64,000 nt of DNA from Nanosyncoccus sp963544575 (GTDB lineage: Bacteria; Patescibacteriota; Saccharimonadia; Saccharimonadales; Saccharimonadaceae). The position numbers and the translations under genes were made by a program. The stretch spans positions 1 to 64,000 of the forward strand of contig CAUUFZ010000001.1 of assembly GCA_963544575.1 (NCBI GenBank), read 5' to 3'. Below, in pieces: positions 24,904-33,961 of this stretch; the stretch's first letter is position 1, and every line of letters starts with the position of its first letter. Below the pieces are notes generated by a model. The model was not told where the DNA came from and searched no databases. It saw only the letters and a program-made list of their open reading frames with translations.

Positions 24904-26787
24904 ATGAGTAAAATTATTGGTATTGATCTTGGTACAACTAACTCCGCTTTCGCCTACATGGTAGCTGGAAAGCCGGAAGTTATCACCAATGCTGAAGGTG
25001 ATCGCACCACCCCATCTGTCGTGGCTGTGACTAAAAAAGGTGATCGCCTTGTTGGTAAAGTTGCCCAACGTCAACGTGTTACTAACCCAAAGAACACCAT
25101 CTATGGTATTAAGCGTTTGATTGGTCGTAAGTTTGATGATAAAGAAGTTCAACGCGACCTCGACATTATGCCATACAAGATTGTTAAAAAAGGTAACGGT
25201 GTGGCCGTAGAGATGGATGGTAAGGAATATACCCCAGAAGAAATCTCTGCCATGATTCTTTCCAAGATCAAGGCTGATGCTGAGGCCTTCCTTGGTGAAA
25301 AGGTTACCGAAGCTATCATTACCGTCCCTGCCTACTTCGACGACTCTCAGCGCCAAGCTACCAAAGATGCTGGTAAGATTGCTGGTCTTGAAGTAAAGCG
25401 TATTATTAATGAGCCTACTGCCGCCGCTCTCGCTTATGGTCTTGAAAAGAAGAGCGAAGAAAAAATCGTAGTCTTCGACCTTGGTGGTGGTACCTTCGAT
25501 GTTTCCATTCTTGAATTAGGTGACGGTGTCTTCGAAGTGCTTTCTACTAACGGTGATACTCACCTTGGTGGTGAAGACTTTGATAACCTCATCGTTAACT
25601 TCCTCTGTGATAAATTCAAAGAAGAATCTGGTATCGATGTCAAAAAAGACGCTGCCGCCATGCAACGTATTAAGGATGAGGCTGAAAAGGCTAAGAAGGA
25701 ACTTTCTTCCGCTAAGGAAACCGAAATTAACCTTCCATTCCTCTCTGCCGATGCTGATGGTCCAAAACACTTTGAATATACTTTGACCCGCTCAAAGATG
25801 GAAGAATTAGTTTCCCCACTTATCGAACGTCTCGCTGACCCAGTTCACAAGGCTCTCAAGGATGCTAAACTTTCCACTAGTGATATCAATGAAGTGGTGA
25901 TGGTTGGTGGTATGACTCGTATGCCAGCTGTAGTTGAAAAGGTTAAGGAACTCTTCGGTAAAGAACCTATGCAAGGTGTTAACCCAGATGAGGTCGTAGC
26001 CGTCGGTGCTGCTATTCAGGGTGGCGTGCTTCAAGGTGATGTGAAGGATGTTCTCTTGCTCGATGTGACTCCACTTTCTCTCGGTATCGAGACTATGGGC
26101 GGTGTTTCCACCAAGCTTATTGACCGCAACACTACGATTCCTACCTCAAAATCTGAGACTTTCTCCACCGCTGCTGATAATCAGCCACAGGTAGAAATTC
26201 ACGTCTTGCAGGGTGAGCGCGAAATGGCTTCCGATAACAAATCTCTCGGTCGCTTCGTACTCGACGGTATTGCTCCAGCTCCACGTGGTGTCCCTCAGAT
26301 TGAAGTTACCTTCAATATCGACGCTAACGGTATTCTAAACGTTACTGCTCGTGACAAGGGAACTGGAAAGGAACAGAGTATTACTATTCAAAACTCTGGC
26401 AATATGTCCAAAGAAGACATTGAAAAAGCTCAAAAAGACGCCGAACTCCACGCTGATGAAGATAAGAAAAAGCGCGAAGCTATCGATGCTAAGAATCACC
26501 TAGAACAAGCTATCTATCAATACGAAAAAATGCCTGATGAGTTCAAGGATAAAATCTCTGATGAAGATAAAGAGACTATCAAGAAGGCAGTCGAAGAAGC
26601 TAAGGAAGTCCTAAAAGACACCAATGCCGAGGCTTCTAAATACGAAGAAGCCGCTAAAGAATTAGCTAATAAAGTAATGCCAATCGGTGCTAAACTTTAC
26701 CAAGCTAACTCTGCCGACCAGGCCAATCCAGAAGCTGGCAAATCTAACCCAGATGAACCAGTCGAAGGTGAAGTCGTCGACAAATAA
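24904..26787 (+). CDS. dnaK: Chaperone DnaK (Hsp70)
   Basis: The 627-residue protein is full length. IIGIDLGTTNSAFAY opens the ATPase domain, VPAYFDDSQRQATKDAG and FDLGGGTFDVSIL follow, then the linker DVLLLDVTPLSLGIE and the substrate-binding domain with VTARDKGTGKEQSITI, and an acidic C-terminus ending PVEGEVVDK. It folds and protects proteins in the cytoplasm with DnaJ and GrpE, neither of which is in the window. The gene is monocistronic and controlled by CIRCE; ACAAGGAG is the ribosome binding site. Strong codon bias indicates high expression. Confidence 0.97.
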   Translation: MSKIIGIDLGTTNSAFAYMVAGKPEVITNAEGDRTTPSVVAVTKKGDRLVGKVAQRQRVTNPKNTIYGIKRLIGRKFDDKEVQRDLDIMPYKIVKKGNGVAVEMDGKEYTPEEISAMILSKIKADAEAFLGEKVTEAIITVPAYFDDSQRQATKDAGKIAGLEVKRIINEPTAAALAYGLEKKSEEKIVVFDLGGGTFDVSILELGDGVFEVLSTNGDTHLGGEDFDNLIVNFLCDKFKEESGIDVKKDAAAMQRIKDEAEKAKKELSSAKETEINLPFLSADADGPKHFEYTLTRSKMEELVSPLIERLADPVHKALKDAKLSTSDINEVVMVGGMTRMPAVVEKVKELFGKEPMQGVNPDEVVAVGAAIQGGVLQGDVKDVLLLDVTPLSLGIETMGGVSTKLIDRNTTIPTSKSETFSTAADNQPQVEIHVLQGEREMASDNKSLGRFVLDGIAPAPRGVPQIEVTFNIDANGILNVTARDKGTGKEQSITIQNSGNMSKEDIEKAQKDAELHADEDKKKREAIDAKNHLEQAIYQYEKMPDEFKDKISDEDKETIKKAVEEAKEVLKDTNAEASKYEEAAKELANKVMPIGAKLYQANSADQANPEAGKSNPDEPVEGEVVDK

Positions 26788-26833
26788 GGCTATTAAATCT
26801 CGAATCTCTAAATACATAAGGCACTAAAAACAG

Positions 26834-26856
26834 CACCCCGCCCCGGCGGGGTGTTC
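26834..26856 (+). terminator. Probable dnaK terminator
   Basis: GC-rich CACCCCGC/GCGGGGTG hairpin; the T tract is weak (TGTTCTG). Confidence 0.55.
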
Positions 26857-26871
26857 TGTATTTACAACATA

Positions 26872-26904
26872 TATGCTAAAATAAAGCAAATTAAAGAGTT
26901 CATT
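26872..26904 (+). promoter_or_regulatory. Promoter of the YjdF-like gene
   Basis: TATGCTAAAAT near 26873-26883 and AAAGAG before the ATG at 26905. Confidence 0.5.
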
Positions 26905-27564
26905 ATGAAAAAATTTATTAAACAATTCCAAAAAACTTCCAATCTCACCAAGCTAGATTTGAGTATCAAATCCCTTATTGTCATTTCTGGTGTCGCACTT
27001 ACTATTATGCATTTTATCGATCCGGTAATCTGGCATAAGTTACCAAGCTATCTCGTGACAATCATCCTACCTTTCGTCCCGGATTTAATTGAGAAAATCA
27101 ATCTTCATACTTCCACCAAACTTCGTCTTGCTTATAGTTCTTTTTTGGTTATCGCCATGGTACTTGGCATTGACCTCGATTGGTATAAAACTCTGATTAT
27201 TTTTGGTTTTCCGAGCTATGATAAAATCGTCCACACCTTATCGGGTGTATTTTCCGCTTTTCTCGCCAAAGAAATTCTCGACAATGTCTATGACGGCAAG
27301 GATTCTGCCGTAAAATCCATTTCCACTTCAAGTACCTCAGCCGTAAAAATTAAGAAATATTCCACTGCTTTCGCCTTCCTCTTCATCGTTTCGTTCGTGT
27401 TCTTCATTGCCGCTGCTTGGGAATGTTTTGAATTTTCCTATGATCAACTTTGTGGTGGTCATATGCAGGAACTAAACGCTCCGGGCGTCAGCGATACCAT
27501 GGGTGATATAATTTCTGCTGGTATCGGGGGCATAATTTTTGCCTTTTTCTTACGTAAAAAATAA
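26905..27564 (+). CDS. YjdF/DUF2238-like membrane protein
   Basis: The ATG at 26905 is preferred over an upstream frame start. The 219-residue product has about six helices. Polar signatures between helices, YDKIVHTLSGVF near residue 115, AAWECFEFSYDQLCGG near 175 and VSDTMGDIISAGIGG near 198, resemble DUF2238/YjdF (DxxxH, WE..E..D, DTxxDxxxxxxG). The role of that family is not established. It has its own promoter after dnaK. Confidence 0.62.
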   Translation: MKKFIKQFQKTSNLTKLDLSIKSLIVISGVALTIMHFIDPVIWHKLPSYLVTIILPFVPDLIEKINLHTSTKLRLAYSSFLVIAMVLGIDLDWYKTLIIFGFPSYDKIVHTLSGVFSAFLAKEILDNVYDGKDSAVKSISTSSTSAVKIKKYSTAFAFLFIVSFVFFIAAAWECFEFSYDQLCGGHMQELNAPGVSDTMGDIISAGIGGIIFAFFLRKK

Positions 27565-27612
27565 TTTTCTAAAAATTAAATTCAGTCGAAAAGTCTAAAA
27601 TAAATTCATCAA

Positions 27613-28281
27613 ATGAAAGCCAAAAATTCTTCCAAAAATCAGGATTATATGCAGCAAGTCACCGCGCGTGAAACGGAAATTCTTTTACAGGAACTTACAA
27701 AAACCTTAACCCATAATATACCAGGTGACGTTGTGGAATTTGGTTGTTATAAGGCAGATACCTCTGTCCTTTATCAAAAACTTTTAGAATCGATGGGCCA
27801 CGGCGGCGCCTTCCAACCAGAAAATCAAGCCAATCAGTCAAGCCAAAAAATACTCTGGCTCTACGATTCTTTTGAAGGACTTCCTGCTAAAACCCGCGAA
27901 GACAATTCGGCAGCTGGTGACGCTTTTCAGGCCGGGGAACTACTTGTTACTAAGCGTGAAGTTATCGAAAAATTTAAAAAAATGGGGCTTAAACTCCCTA
28001 AAATCAAGAAAGCCTTTTTTGATGACCTTGATATCATATATGATATACCAGAAAAAATTTCCTATGCCTTCCTAGATGGTGATTTATACCAATCGATCAA
28101 AACCAGTCTGAATCTCGTTTCTAGTAAAATGTCGCAAGGTGGCGTAATTATTGTGCATGATTATAATAATCCAGAATTACCAGGTTCCGCCCGTGCTGTC
28201 GATGAATGGCTAAAATCCCATCAAGCCAAAATTACTAGTTTTCGTGTCGCCGAAACTCTCGCGATTATTTATTGCGCCTAA
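27613..28281 (+). CDS. TylF-like O-methyltransferase
   Basis: The 222-residue product matches the macrocin O-methyltransferase (TylF) family: GDVVEFGCYKADTS near residue 38 as SAM motif I, LYDSFEGLPAKTREDNSAAGD near 86, SYAFLDGDLYQSIKTSL near 153 and GGVIIVHDYNNPELPGSARAV near 178, with the metal-binding aspartates expected for this family. It would methylate a hydroxyl on a sugar or small molecule. Six to eleven bases separate a TAAAAT -10 from the ATG, so the leader is very short. Confidence 0.82.
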   Translation: MKAKNSSKNQDYMQQVTARETEILLQELTKTLTHNIPGDVVEFGCYKADTSVLYQKLLESMGHGGAFQPENQANQSSQKILWLYDSFEGLPAKTREDNSAAGDAFQAGELLVTKREVIEKFKKMGLKLPKIKKAFFDDLDIIYDIPEKISYAFLDGDLYQSIKTSLNLVSSKMSQGGVIIVHDYNNPELPGSARAVDEWLKSHQAKITSFRVAETLAIIYCA

Positions 28282-28396
28282 TGACATCTTATGTGAGCGA
28301 ATATTAAATATTGCTTTTTCTCTTAATTTGTATATTATCTAGTTAGAAGTAATCACATTAAGATTTTCTTAGTATTTTTTTGAAAAAGGGGGAAAA

Positions 28397-29440
28397 ATGA
28401 AAACTATAGTCACTATTAATAATTCAATAAGAGCAAAAATCACTGATAAATGTGGTCTTTCTTGTCGTCTCTGTCACAATGAGGGAACATTGGTGCGGAG
28501 GGCTGACTCGAATAGGGTATCAATTTTTTCAAAGAAGAACCATTGCACGCTATATCCTGGAGAAATGTCTGTGGATGATAATTTCTTAAGCCTCTTTAAG
28601 CAAGCAAAGTATAGGCTTGACGTAGAAGATGTCCATCTCACTGGCGGAGAGCCGTCGCTTAATATGCATGCCGAAGATATTGTTGCGACGCTTAAAGGTT
28701 TAGGGTTCACAGTCAAAATGGTATCTAATGGTGAAACTGGTGGCGACAGAATAAAGGATATTATTGATGCTGGAATCGACGGAATAAATTTTAGCATATT
28801 AGGTTTAACTGCAGAGGATTTTCAAAGAACTCAAAATAATTATCATCTGGACAAGTCATTTTACGAGAATAAAATACGACGCATGTATGAGGCAATAGAT
28901 TTAGCTATAAAAGAGGGTATATATGTTGCAGCTAATATCGTGGTTTCCGATTTTTTGTCAATCAATAAAGCGATAGAGTTAATTAACTATTACAAAAATA
29001 GTCTACAGATTGAAATTCAACCTGACTTAAGTAATATTAAAGAATCTGAATCTGCTATAGAGGAGTTATTGGTTCGTGTTGGGACTACACCAATTGAACG
29101 TAAAATTATTGCCGGTGTATCCGATGAGCGAATTACGTACGAAGTCAAAAATGGTGTTAAAATAGTCAACAAAAAAATAAGACGAATTATCCTTGATAAT
29201 GCTTGTTCTGGTTGTCCTTATTCTGAAACCGATTGCGTAGAGGGTTTTTCTGGACCAAGAGTCTATATTGACGCAGAAAATAATTACTATATTGGATTTT
29301 GCATTATGCGCATGGAGCGTACTGCACCGTATGATTCATTCTTTTCGTCGCAACTTTGTGATGAAATTTTATCATTATACTACAACGACTATAATAACCT
29401 TATCGGTAAGTTTTGTTTAGTTTCATTTTCAAAACAATAG
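28397..29440 (+). CDS. Radical SAM enzyme
   Basis: The 347-residue protein has the cluster motif CGLSCRLC (Cys19, Cys23, Cys26), the SAM-binding LTGGEPSL near residue 80 and a TIM-barrel length. Near residue 270 CSGCPYSETDC and a later FC provide four more Cys that could bind an auxiliary cluster or zinc, as in MoaA and SPASM proteins. It would make a 5'-deoxyadenosyl radical from SAM. Substrate is unknown; no obvious peptide precursor is adjacent. It is preceded by GGGGGAAAA and has AT-rich codons unlike the TylF neighbour, which hints at a separate origin. Confidence 0.83.
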   Translation: MKTIVTINNSIRAKITDKCGLSCRLCHNEGTLVRRADSNRVSIFSKKNHCTLYPGEMSVDDNFLSLFKQAKYRLDVEDVHLTGGEPSLNMHAEDIVATLKGLGFTVKMVSNGETGGDRIKDIIDAGIDGINFSILGLTAEDFQRTQNNYHLDKSFYENKIRRMYEAIDLAIKEGIYVAANIVVSDFLSINKAIELINYYKNSLQIEIQPDLSNIKESESAIEELLVRVGTTPIERKIIAGVSDERITYEVKNGVKIVNKKIRRIILDNACSGCPYSETDCVEGFSGPRVYIDAENNYYIGFCIMRMERTAPYDSFFSSQLCDEILSLYYNDYNNLIGKFCLVSFSKQ

Positions 29441-29464
29441 GTCTCAATAGGGGCCTATTTTTCT
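29436..29464 (+). terminator. Intrinsic terminator
   Basis: AATAGG/CCTATT stem followed by T residues just after the radical SAM stop codon. Confidence 0.65.
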
Positions 29465-29503
29465 TCTAATAATGTTATATTTAGTATGTAATTAGGAATA
29501 TTT

Positions 29504-30034
29504 ATGTCTATAGAAATTGAAGGTAGAATCATCGATATTAATCCAGAAGAAACCAAAAATAAACTCTTAGAATTAAACGCCAAGCCATTAGGTTTTTATA
29601 ATTTTAAACGATATACTTTTGATTCAATTCCAAAATCCAACGCTCGTTGGGGGAGACTCCGAACGGACGGTAAGAAAACAACTTTAACCGTAAAAGAGAT
29701 TGTTGATGACTCGCTTTCTGGTACCAACGAATGGGAAGTTACGGTAAATGATTTTGATGAAGCTTTGATGATTCTCGAAAAACTTGGTCTGTCGCATAAA
29801 ACCTACCAAGAAAATACCAGGGATGAATTCCTTTTAGGCGACTCCAAAATCTCAATAGATCATTGGCCAAAACTTGGCTATCTTCTCGAAATCGAATCTG
29901 AAAAAGTTGAGGATGTAAAAAACTGCGCAGAACTTTTAGGTTTTGATGAAGATGAAATTATCACTACCGATATTAAATCGTTATATTTAGAGCGGGGAAT
30001 AGATTTGGATGATATACGTGAACTTAAGTTCTAA
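29504..30034 (+). CDS. CYTH domain protein
   Basis: The 176-residue protein starts MSIEIEGRI, the ExExR/K signature of the CYTH (adenylate cyclase CyaB/thiamine triphosphatase) superfamily, and continues with GRLRTDGKKTTLTVKEI, EWEVTVNDFDEAL and LEIESEKVEDV, the alternating charged strands of the triphosphate tunnel. It would act on a triphosphate (polyphosphate, nucleotide or thiamine triphosphate) with a divalent metal. It stands alone. Confidence 0.8.
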   Translation: MSIEIEGRIIDINPEETKNKLLELNAKPLGFYNFKRYTFDSIPKSNARWGRLRTDGKKTTLTVKEIVDDSLSGTNEWEVTVNDFDEALMILEKLGLSHKTYQENTRDEFLLGDSKISIDHWPKLGYLLEIESEKVEDVKNCAELLGFDEDEIITTDIKSLYLERGIDLDDIRELKF

Positions 30035-30083
30035 AAATTAAACACAAATAAAAAACGACCATACAAATAGTCGCAATATGATA

Positions 30084-30108
30084 ATGGTAAGCTTTTGCTA
30101 TCGCAAAA
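30084..30108 (-). repeat. Dispersed hairpin repeat downstream of tRNA-Pro(TGG)
   Basis: A 25-bp element containing the hairpin GCTTTTGC/GCAAAAAGC matches 63152-63176 with one mismatch. Both copies lie downstream of a tRNA-Pro gene. Confidence 0.7.
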
Positions 30109-30109
30109 A

Positions 30110-30286
30110 GCATACAAGACTAGGATTTTTTACAAAAATCCTTCTGGTACTCCTCGCTCAAAAAAATAAAAGCAAGCTTTCATTTTTCACTCGCTTCGTC
30201 GTCCAGTCGAACTACGTTCTCGTCTTGTTATCTCAACACATATGAAAACAAAAATAATCCCCAAAGGATCATTTTTCTTTTCATAA
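30110..30286 (-). repeat. Structured tRNA-Pro(TGG) 3' flank
   Basis: Read on the minus strand, a terminator-like hairpin begins at the tRNA CCA (AAAATGATCC paired with GGATTATTTT), followed by GAGCGAGGAGTACCAGAAGG leading into an AAGGATTTTT/AAAAATCCT hairpin. The GAGCRAGGA-N-TA-CCA-hairpin order repeats that of the tRNA-Ile2 array. No gene is seen between 30035 and 30286. Confidence 0.6.
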
Positions 30287-30362
30287 TGGTCGGGGCGACA
30301 AGACTCGAACTTGCGACCTCAGCGTCCCAAACGCCGCGCGCTACCAACTGTGCCACGCCCCG
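30287..30362 (-). tRNA. tRNA-Pro (TGG)
   Basis: Acceptor CGGGGCG/CGCCCCG, anticodon loop TTTGGGA giving TGG, T loop TTCGAGT, discriminator A and encoded CCA. Confidence 0.95.
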
Positions 30363-30415
30363 AAACACTACTCTTTTAATCTACCACATTTCCGTTAATT
30401 ATGCAATAAATATGT

Positions 30416-30421
30416 TAAAAT
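30416..30421 (+). promoter_or_regulatory. Leaderless promoter of ftsH
   Basis: TATGTTAAAAT ends at 30421, seven bases before the ATG. Confidence 0.6.
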
Positions 30422-30428
30422 TATAGAT

Positions 30429-32381
30429 ATGAATAATTCAAATACTGATTCGAATCGTCCTAAAATCAAATTTGTGAAATCAAATAATAACAAATCGAAG
30501 AAAAATGGCCCTTCGAACACCTTTCGCTCGCTCTTTTCTACCTTCTTATTAATTATTTTATCGCTTGCTTTTTGGAATTATCTTACTGGTAATGGTGAAA
30601 ACACTCATAAGGAAGTGCCGCTTTCCGAGGTGATTGCTGAGGCTAACCAGGAAAATGGTAAAATTCAGGAAATTAATGTTGCCGGCAATAACCTTACTAT
30701 CACCTATAAGGATCAAAAAGCCAAAAAATATTCCAAAAAAGATGGCGCCGGCACGCTATATGATCAGGGCCTCACGGTCAAATGTACCGATAAGACCGGA
30801 AATGAGGCTACCGAATGTTTGAAAAAATACCCAAACATCACCTATTCTGATGATATCGATCTTCTTGGCATCATTCTCAATATCGCCTCTCTCCTCATCC
30901 CAATTGCTATCGCAATCTTTCTCTTTAGTCGCATGCTTGGCCAAGCGCAAAGCGTTAATAAAGAAAGTATGAGCTTCGGTAAATCTCGTGCCAAACTTTA
31001 CGGTCCAGATAAAAAACGCGTCCTTTTCACTGACGTGGCTGGCAACGAAGCCGCCAAACAGGATCTTTCCGAAATCGTCGATTTTCTCAAGAACCCTAAA
31101 AAATACGAAAAACTTGGTGCCAAAATCCCTCGCGGTGTCTTGCTCGCTGGTGATCCAGGTACTGGTAAAACTTTGATGGCCCGTGCCGTCGCTGGTGAGG
31201 CCAACGTTCCATTCTTTAGTATTTCCGGTTCTGAATTTGCTGAAATGTTCGTCGGTGTGGGTGCTTCTCGTGTCCGTGACCTCTTTAGTAAAGCAAAGAA
31301 AAACGCCCCAAGTATTATTTTCATTGATGAAATTGATGCCGTAGCCCACAAGCGTGACTCTCGTGGTGGGGCAGGTCGTGAAGATGAGCAAACTTTGAAT
31401 CAAATTCTCGTCGAGATGGATGGCTTTGACAATGAATCCGGCGTTATCGTGATTGCCGCGACTAACCGTATTGATATGCTGGATAAAGCGCTGCTCCGTC
31501 CCGGTCGTTTCGACCGTCATGTCGAGGTGACTTTGCCAGAACGTAAGGATCGTCTCGAAATTTTGAAGGTGCATTTTAAGAATAAACCAGCTATCGAGTC
31601 TATTGATCTTGAATCTCTCGCCAAAAAAACTGCTGGATCCTCGGGTGCAGACCTAGCTAATATTGCTAATGAAGCCGCCATCACTGCGGCGAGAGAAGGC
31701 CACAAGGAAATTACTAATAAGGACCTCACCGAAGCTTTCGAACGTGTGGCGATTGGTCCAGAACGCAAATCTAAGGTGATGAACGACGAAGAAAAGAAAC
31801 TCACCGCCTATCACGAAGCTGGTCATGCCGTGGTCGGACATGTTTTGCCAGATTCTGATCCAGTGCATAAAATCACCATTATTCCTCGTGGTCATACCGG
31901 TGGTGTCACTTGGTTCTTGCCGCCAGAAGATCGTAGCTATAAAAATATCTATGAACTCAAGGATGTGATGGCTCGTGCAATGGGTGGTCGTATCGCGGAA
32001 AAAATCGTTTTCGGTGAAGATCGTGTGACCACTGGTGCCTCTTCAGATTTGAAACATATTGCCGAACTCAGCAAGGATATGATTCTGCGCGAGGGTCTCG
32101 GTACGAAGACGCGCAATCAAGTTTTCCCAGCCGACGAAGCTTCTTATTATGCACTTTCCAGCAGCAAGCCTTATTCTGAAAAAACCGCTGAGCTCATTGA
32201 TCAAGAAATGCGCGCTTTCACTGATGAAGCCGCTAAGCGCGCGGAAGCTGTCTTGCTTGCCAACCGTGAAATTCTCGATCGCGTAGCCAATGCGCTCCTC
32301 GAAAAAGAAACCCTCGAAGAAGATGATTTGAAAGATATTTTCGAAGGTAGCAAACTACCAAAAGAAGCTAAACTTTACTAA
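30429..32381 (+). CDS. ftsH: Membrane-bound ATP-dependent metalloprotease FtsH
   Basis: The 650-residue protein has two transmembrane helices (about 36-53 and 145-168) around a small periplasmic domain, then the AAA+ module with Walker A GDPGTGKT near residue 240, Walker B IIFIDEIDA near 297, the second region of homology with RPGRFDRH near 357, and the zinc protease motif HEAGH near 462. It degrades membrane and regulatory proteins. The sequence is complete; a Lys/Asn-rich N-terminus of 30 residues precedes the first helix. The start lies seven bases after its -10. Confidence 0.96.
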   Translation: MNNSNTDSNRPKIKFVKSNNNKSKKNGPSNTFRSLFSTFLLIILSLAFWNYLTGNGENTHKEVPLSEVIAEANQENGKIQEINVAGNNLTITYKDQKAKKYSKKDGAGTLYDQGLTVKCTDKTGNEATECLKKYPNITYSDDIDLLGIILNIASLLIPIAIAIFLFSRMLGQAQSVNKESMSFGKSRAKLYGPDKKRVLFTDVAGNEAAKQDLSEIVDFLKNPKKYEKLGAKIPRGVLLAGDPGTGKTLMARAVAGEANVPFFSISGSEFAEMFVGVGASRVRDLFSKAKKNAPSIIFIDEIDAVAHKRDSRGGAGREDEQTLNQILVEMDGFDNESGVIVIAATNRIDMLDKALLRPGRFDRHVEVTLPERKDRLEILKVHFKNKPAIESIDLESLAKKTAGSSGADLANIANEAAITAAREGHKEITNKDLTEAFERVAIGPERKSKVMNDEEKKLTAYHEAGHAVVGHVLPDSDPVHKITIIPRGHTGGVTWFLPPEDRSYKNIYELKDVMARAMGGRIAEKIVFGEDRVTTGASSDLKHIAELSKDMILREGLGTKTRNQVFPADEASYYALSSSKPYSEKTAELIDQEMRAFTDEAAKRAEAVLLANREILDRVANALLEKETLEEDDLKDIFEGSKLPKEAKLY

Positions 32382-32394
32382 TAAAATAGCTCAA

Positions 32395-33006
32395 CTACAG
32401 TATCGTATAATTAATTCCATCGAAAAACAGCACATCGTCATCTGTTAAATGATGTACCTTAAATCCCCTAGAAGTAAGTTTCTCTGTAGTTTCCTTTATT
32501 CTTTCGAAATATTTTTCTTTTTGGGTGTGTGGAATAACCACTTCATCAAAAATCCCCATTCCATTAAAATTCTCTAGATTTGGTGCTAAGTTTGGATTGT
32601 CAAATTTTTCTGCACCCTCAATTGTTGGACAGCAAACTATTGACCCTGCACTTGACCCGATATAAATTCCGCCTCTGTTAATGAAATTTTTTATAGCCCT
32701 ATCTGCGCCACTTTTCTTCAATTTTTTCATTAAATAAAAAGTATCTCCACCAGCAACCAGTAAGATATCAGCCAGGGCAAGCGATTCATCAATCTCTTCT
32801 TTCGTTTTATTTTTTAAATCTAAATCGGTTACCTCAATTCCATATTTTTGTAGCGCAATTTTATCGGCTTCGACAAAATCCTTATTCTCATACGAGTCCC
32901 CAGCAGTCGGAATAAAGATAGCTCTTTTTCCGGTTAATTCACCGCCTTCATTTTTGCTAATTTTTTCCATGGTCATCATGGCATAAGATGCAAGATATAC
33001 TTTCAT
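32395..33006 (-). CDS. Peptidase E-like (family S51) hydrolase
   Basis: The 203-residue protein matches peptidase family S51: AIFIPTAGDSYENKDF near residue 29, DILLVAGGDTFYLMKKL near 80 and GGIYIGSSAGSIVCCP near 111, where the Ser of GSSAGS is the nucleophile. PepE cleaves Asp-X dipeptides in the cytoplasm; a cyanophycinase-like role is less likely at this length. It is convergent with ftsH, 14 bp apart. Confidence 0.83.
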   Translation of the reverse strand: MKVYLASYAMMTMEKISKNEGGELTGKRAIFIPTAGDSYENKDFVEADKIALQKYGIEVTDLDLKNKTKEEIDESLALADILLVAGGDTFYLMKKLKKSGADRAIKNFINRGGIYIGSSAGSIVCCPTIEGAEKFDNPNLAPNLENFNGMGIFDEVVIPHTQKEKYFERIKETTEKLTSRGFKVHHLTDDDVLFFDGINYTIL

Positions 33007-33034
33007 GACAATCGTCTCAAATTTCCCATCTATC

Positions 33035-33374
33035 TTAGATTAGTTTAATGCGAATTCCAATCACTCCAAATTCTGCCTGCTTCTCTTCACTGTAAAATTG
33101 CTCCAAGCACCTCTAGGAGTTCTTGTTTTGTCATAGAACTATCTGCGAGAATAGAAATATCGAAATCTTCAAATAAATCCGCAAAAGAATTATATCGCAA
33201 GAGTCCAATTACCTCTGCCTTAAATTTTTCGTCATCAGATTTCGCAAACTCAATAATATCTCCAAGTTGAATTGATCGTCTCTTCTCATCATAAAGACGA
33301 AGCTCGATTCGCTTAGTCCCATCCTTAATGAAATCAAAATATTTTGGCTGCAGATTCATCTCATGTATTTTCAT
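33035..33374 (-). pseudogene. ASCH domain gene with a single-base frameshift
   Basis: The intact frame runs from 33374 to 33087 and reads MNLQPKYFDFIKDGTKRIEL, a clear ASCH domain, then stops early at LGAILQ. Removing one base of the CC at 33103-33104 (GG on the coding strand) restores LEQFYSEEKQAEFGVIGIRI to a stop at 33035-33037, which is the usual ASCH C-terminus (FY..E....G.VGI). ASCH proteins bind RNA or hydrolyse modified nucleosides. The break is therefore recent, or a sequencing error. Confidence 0.8.
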
Positions 33375-33394
33375 ATTTTTATTATATTACAGTG

Positions 33395-33812
33395 TTACGA
33401 TACGAGAGGATTTACTTTTTCGCTCGGGGATTTTTTATTTAAATATTTCTTTATATTGGTTATGTCCTGCTGGTCCTTGGGGAGATTACGTGATTCCTTA
33501 AAAGCCAAAATAGTTTTGATATCTTCAAGATTAAATTCATCAACCTCTTCCATATTAAAATGATCTTTTTTATCAACAACTATCTCCAATGCATCACTTA
33601 ATTGATAAAAATTGCAAGAATTTAATTTTGTCGGGTGTCATCTTTAATCTATCTTTTACATCACTAAATAATTCTTCGGATATACATAAGTCGATATCAG
33701 AACATATCTCGCGAATTCCCCGCAATACTAATGACGCCCCAGAGAGAACATAGTATTCATTTTTAGGTAATTTTAAGCCTCTTAGCCGTCCTATAATTTC
33801 TTGTCTATTCAT
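33395..33812 (-). pseudogene. Nucleotidyltransferase-like gene with a frameshift
   Basis: The first frame (33812-33594) reads MNRQEIIGRLRGLKLPKNEY and YYVLSGASLVLRGIREICSD with IDLCIS, like the core of small nucleotidyltransferases (GxSxxxxxxxxxSDIDL). It stops after KIKFLQFLSIK. A one-base deletion in the TT near 33618 would join it to a second frame (to 33395) as FCNFYQLSDALEIVVDKKDH, continuing with EFNLEDIKTILAFKESRNLP. The second frame has no start of its own that fits. It lies next to the frameshifted ASCH gene. Confidence 0.68.
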
Positions 33813-33961
33813 CGCATTGGCTCCATAATTTTACATTTTTATAGCTTTTCCTCTTATTATTTCTATGTTCTTATCGTTACAATATGACATAAGGTAACCT
33901 TTTCTTGTTTATTGTTAGTTTCTAGAAATAAGTTTAAGAGCTACCTTATTTTTATGCAATA
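33813..33961. other. Intergenic region upstream of the second operator
   Basis: No open frame is supported here. AAGGTAACCTT (33891-33901) is a shorter palindrome that shares its outer AAGGT/ACCTT with the operator arms. Confidence 0.4.

Noticed and set aside
24835..25356. A minus-strand frame over the dnaK start
   Set aside because: It overlaps the strongly conserved DnaK N-terminus and its regulatory region and lacks its own signals.
30756..31574. A 272-codon antisense frame inside ftsH
   Set aside because: ftsH is intact and conserved here; the antisense product shows no motif and no start signals.
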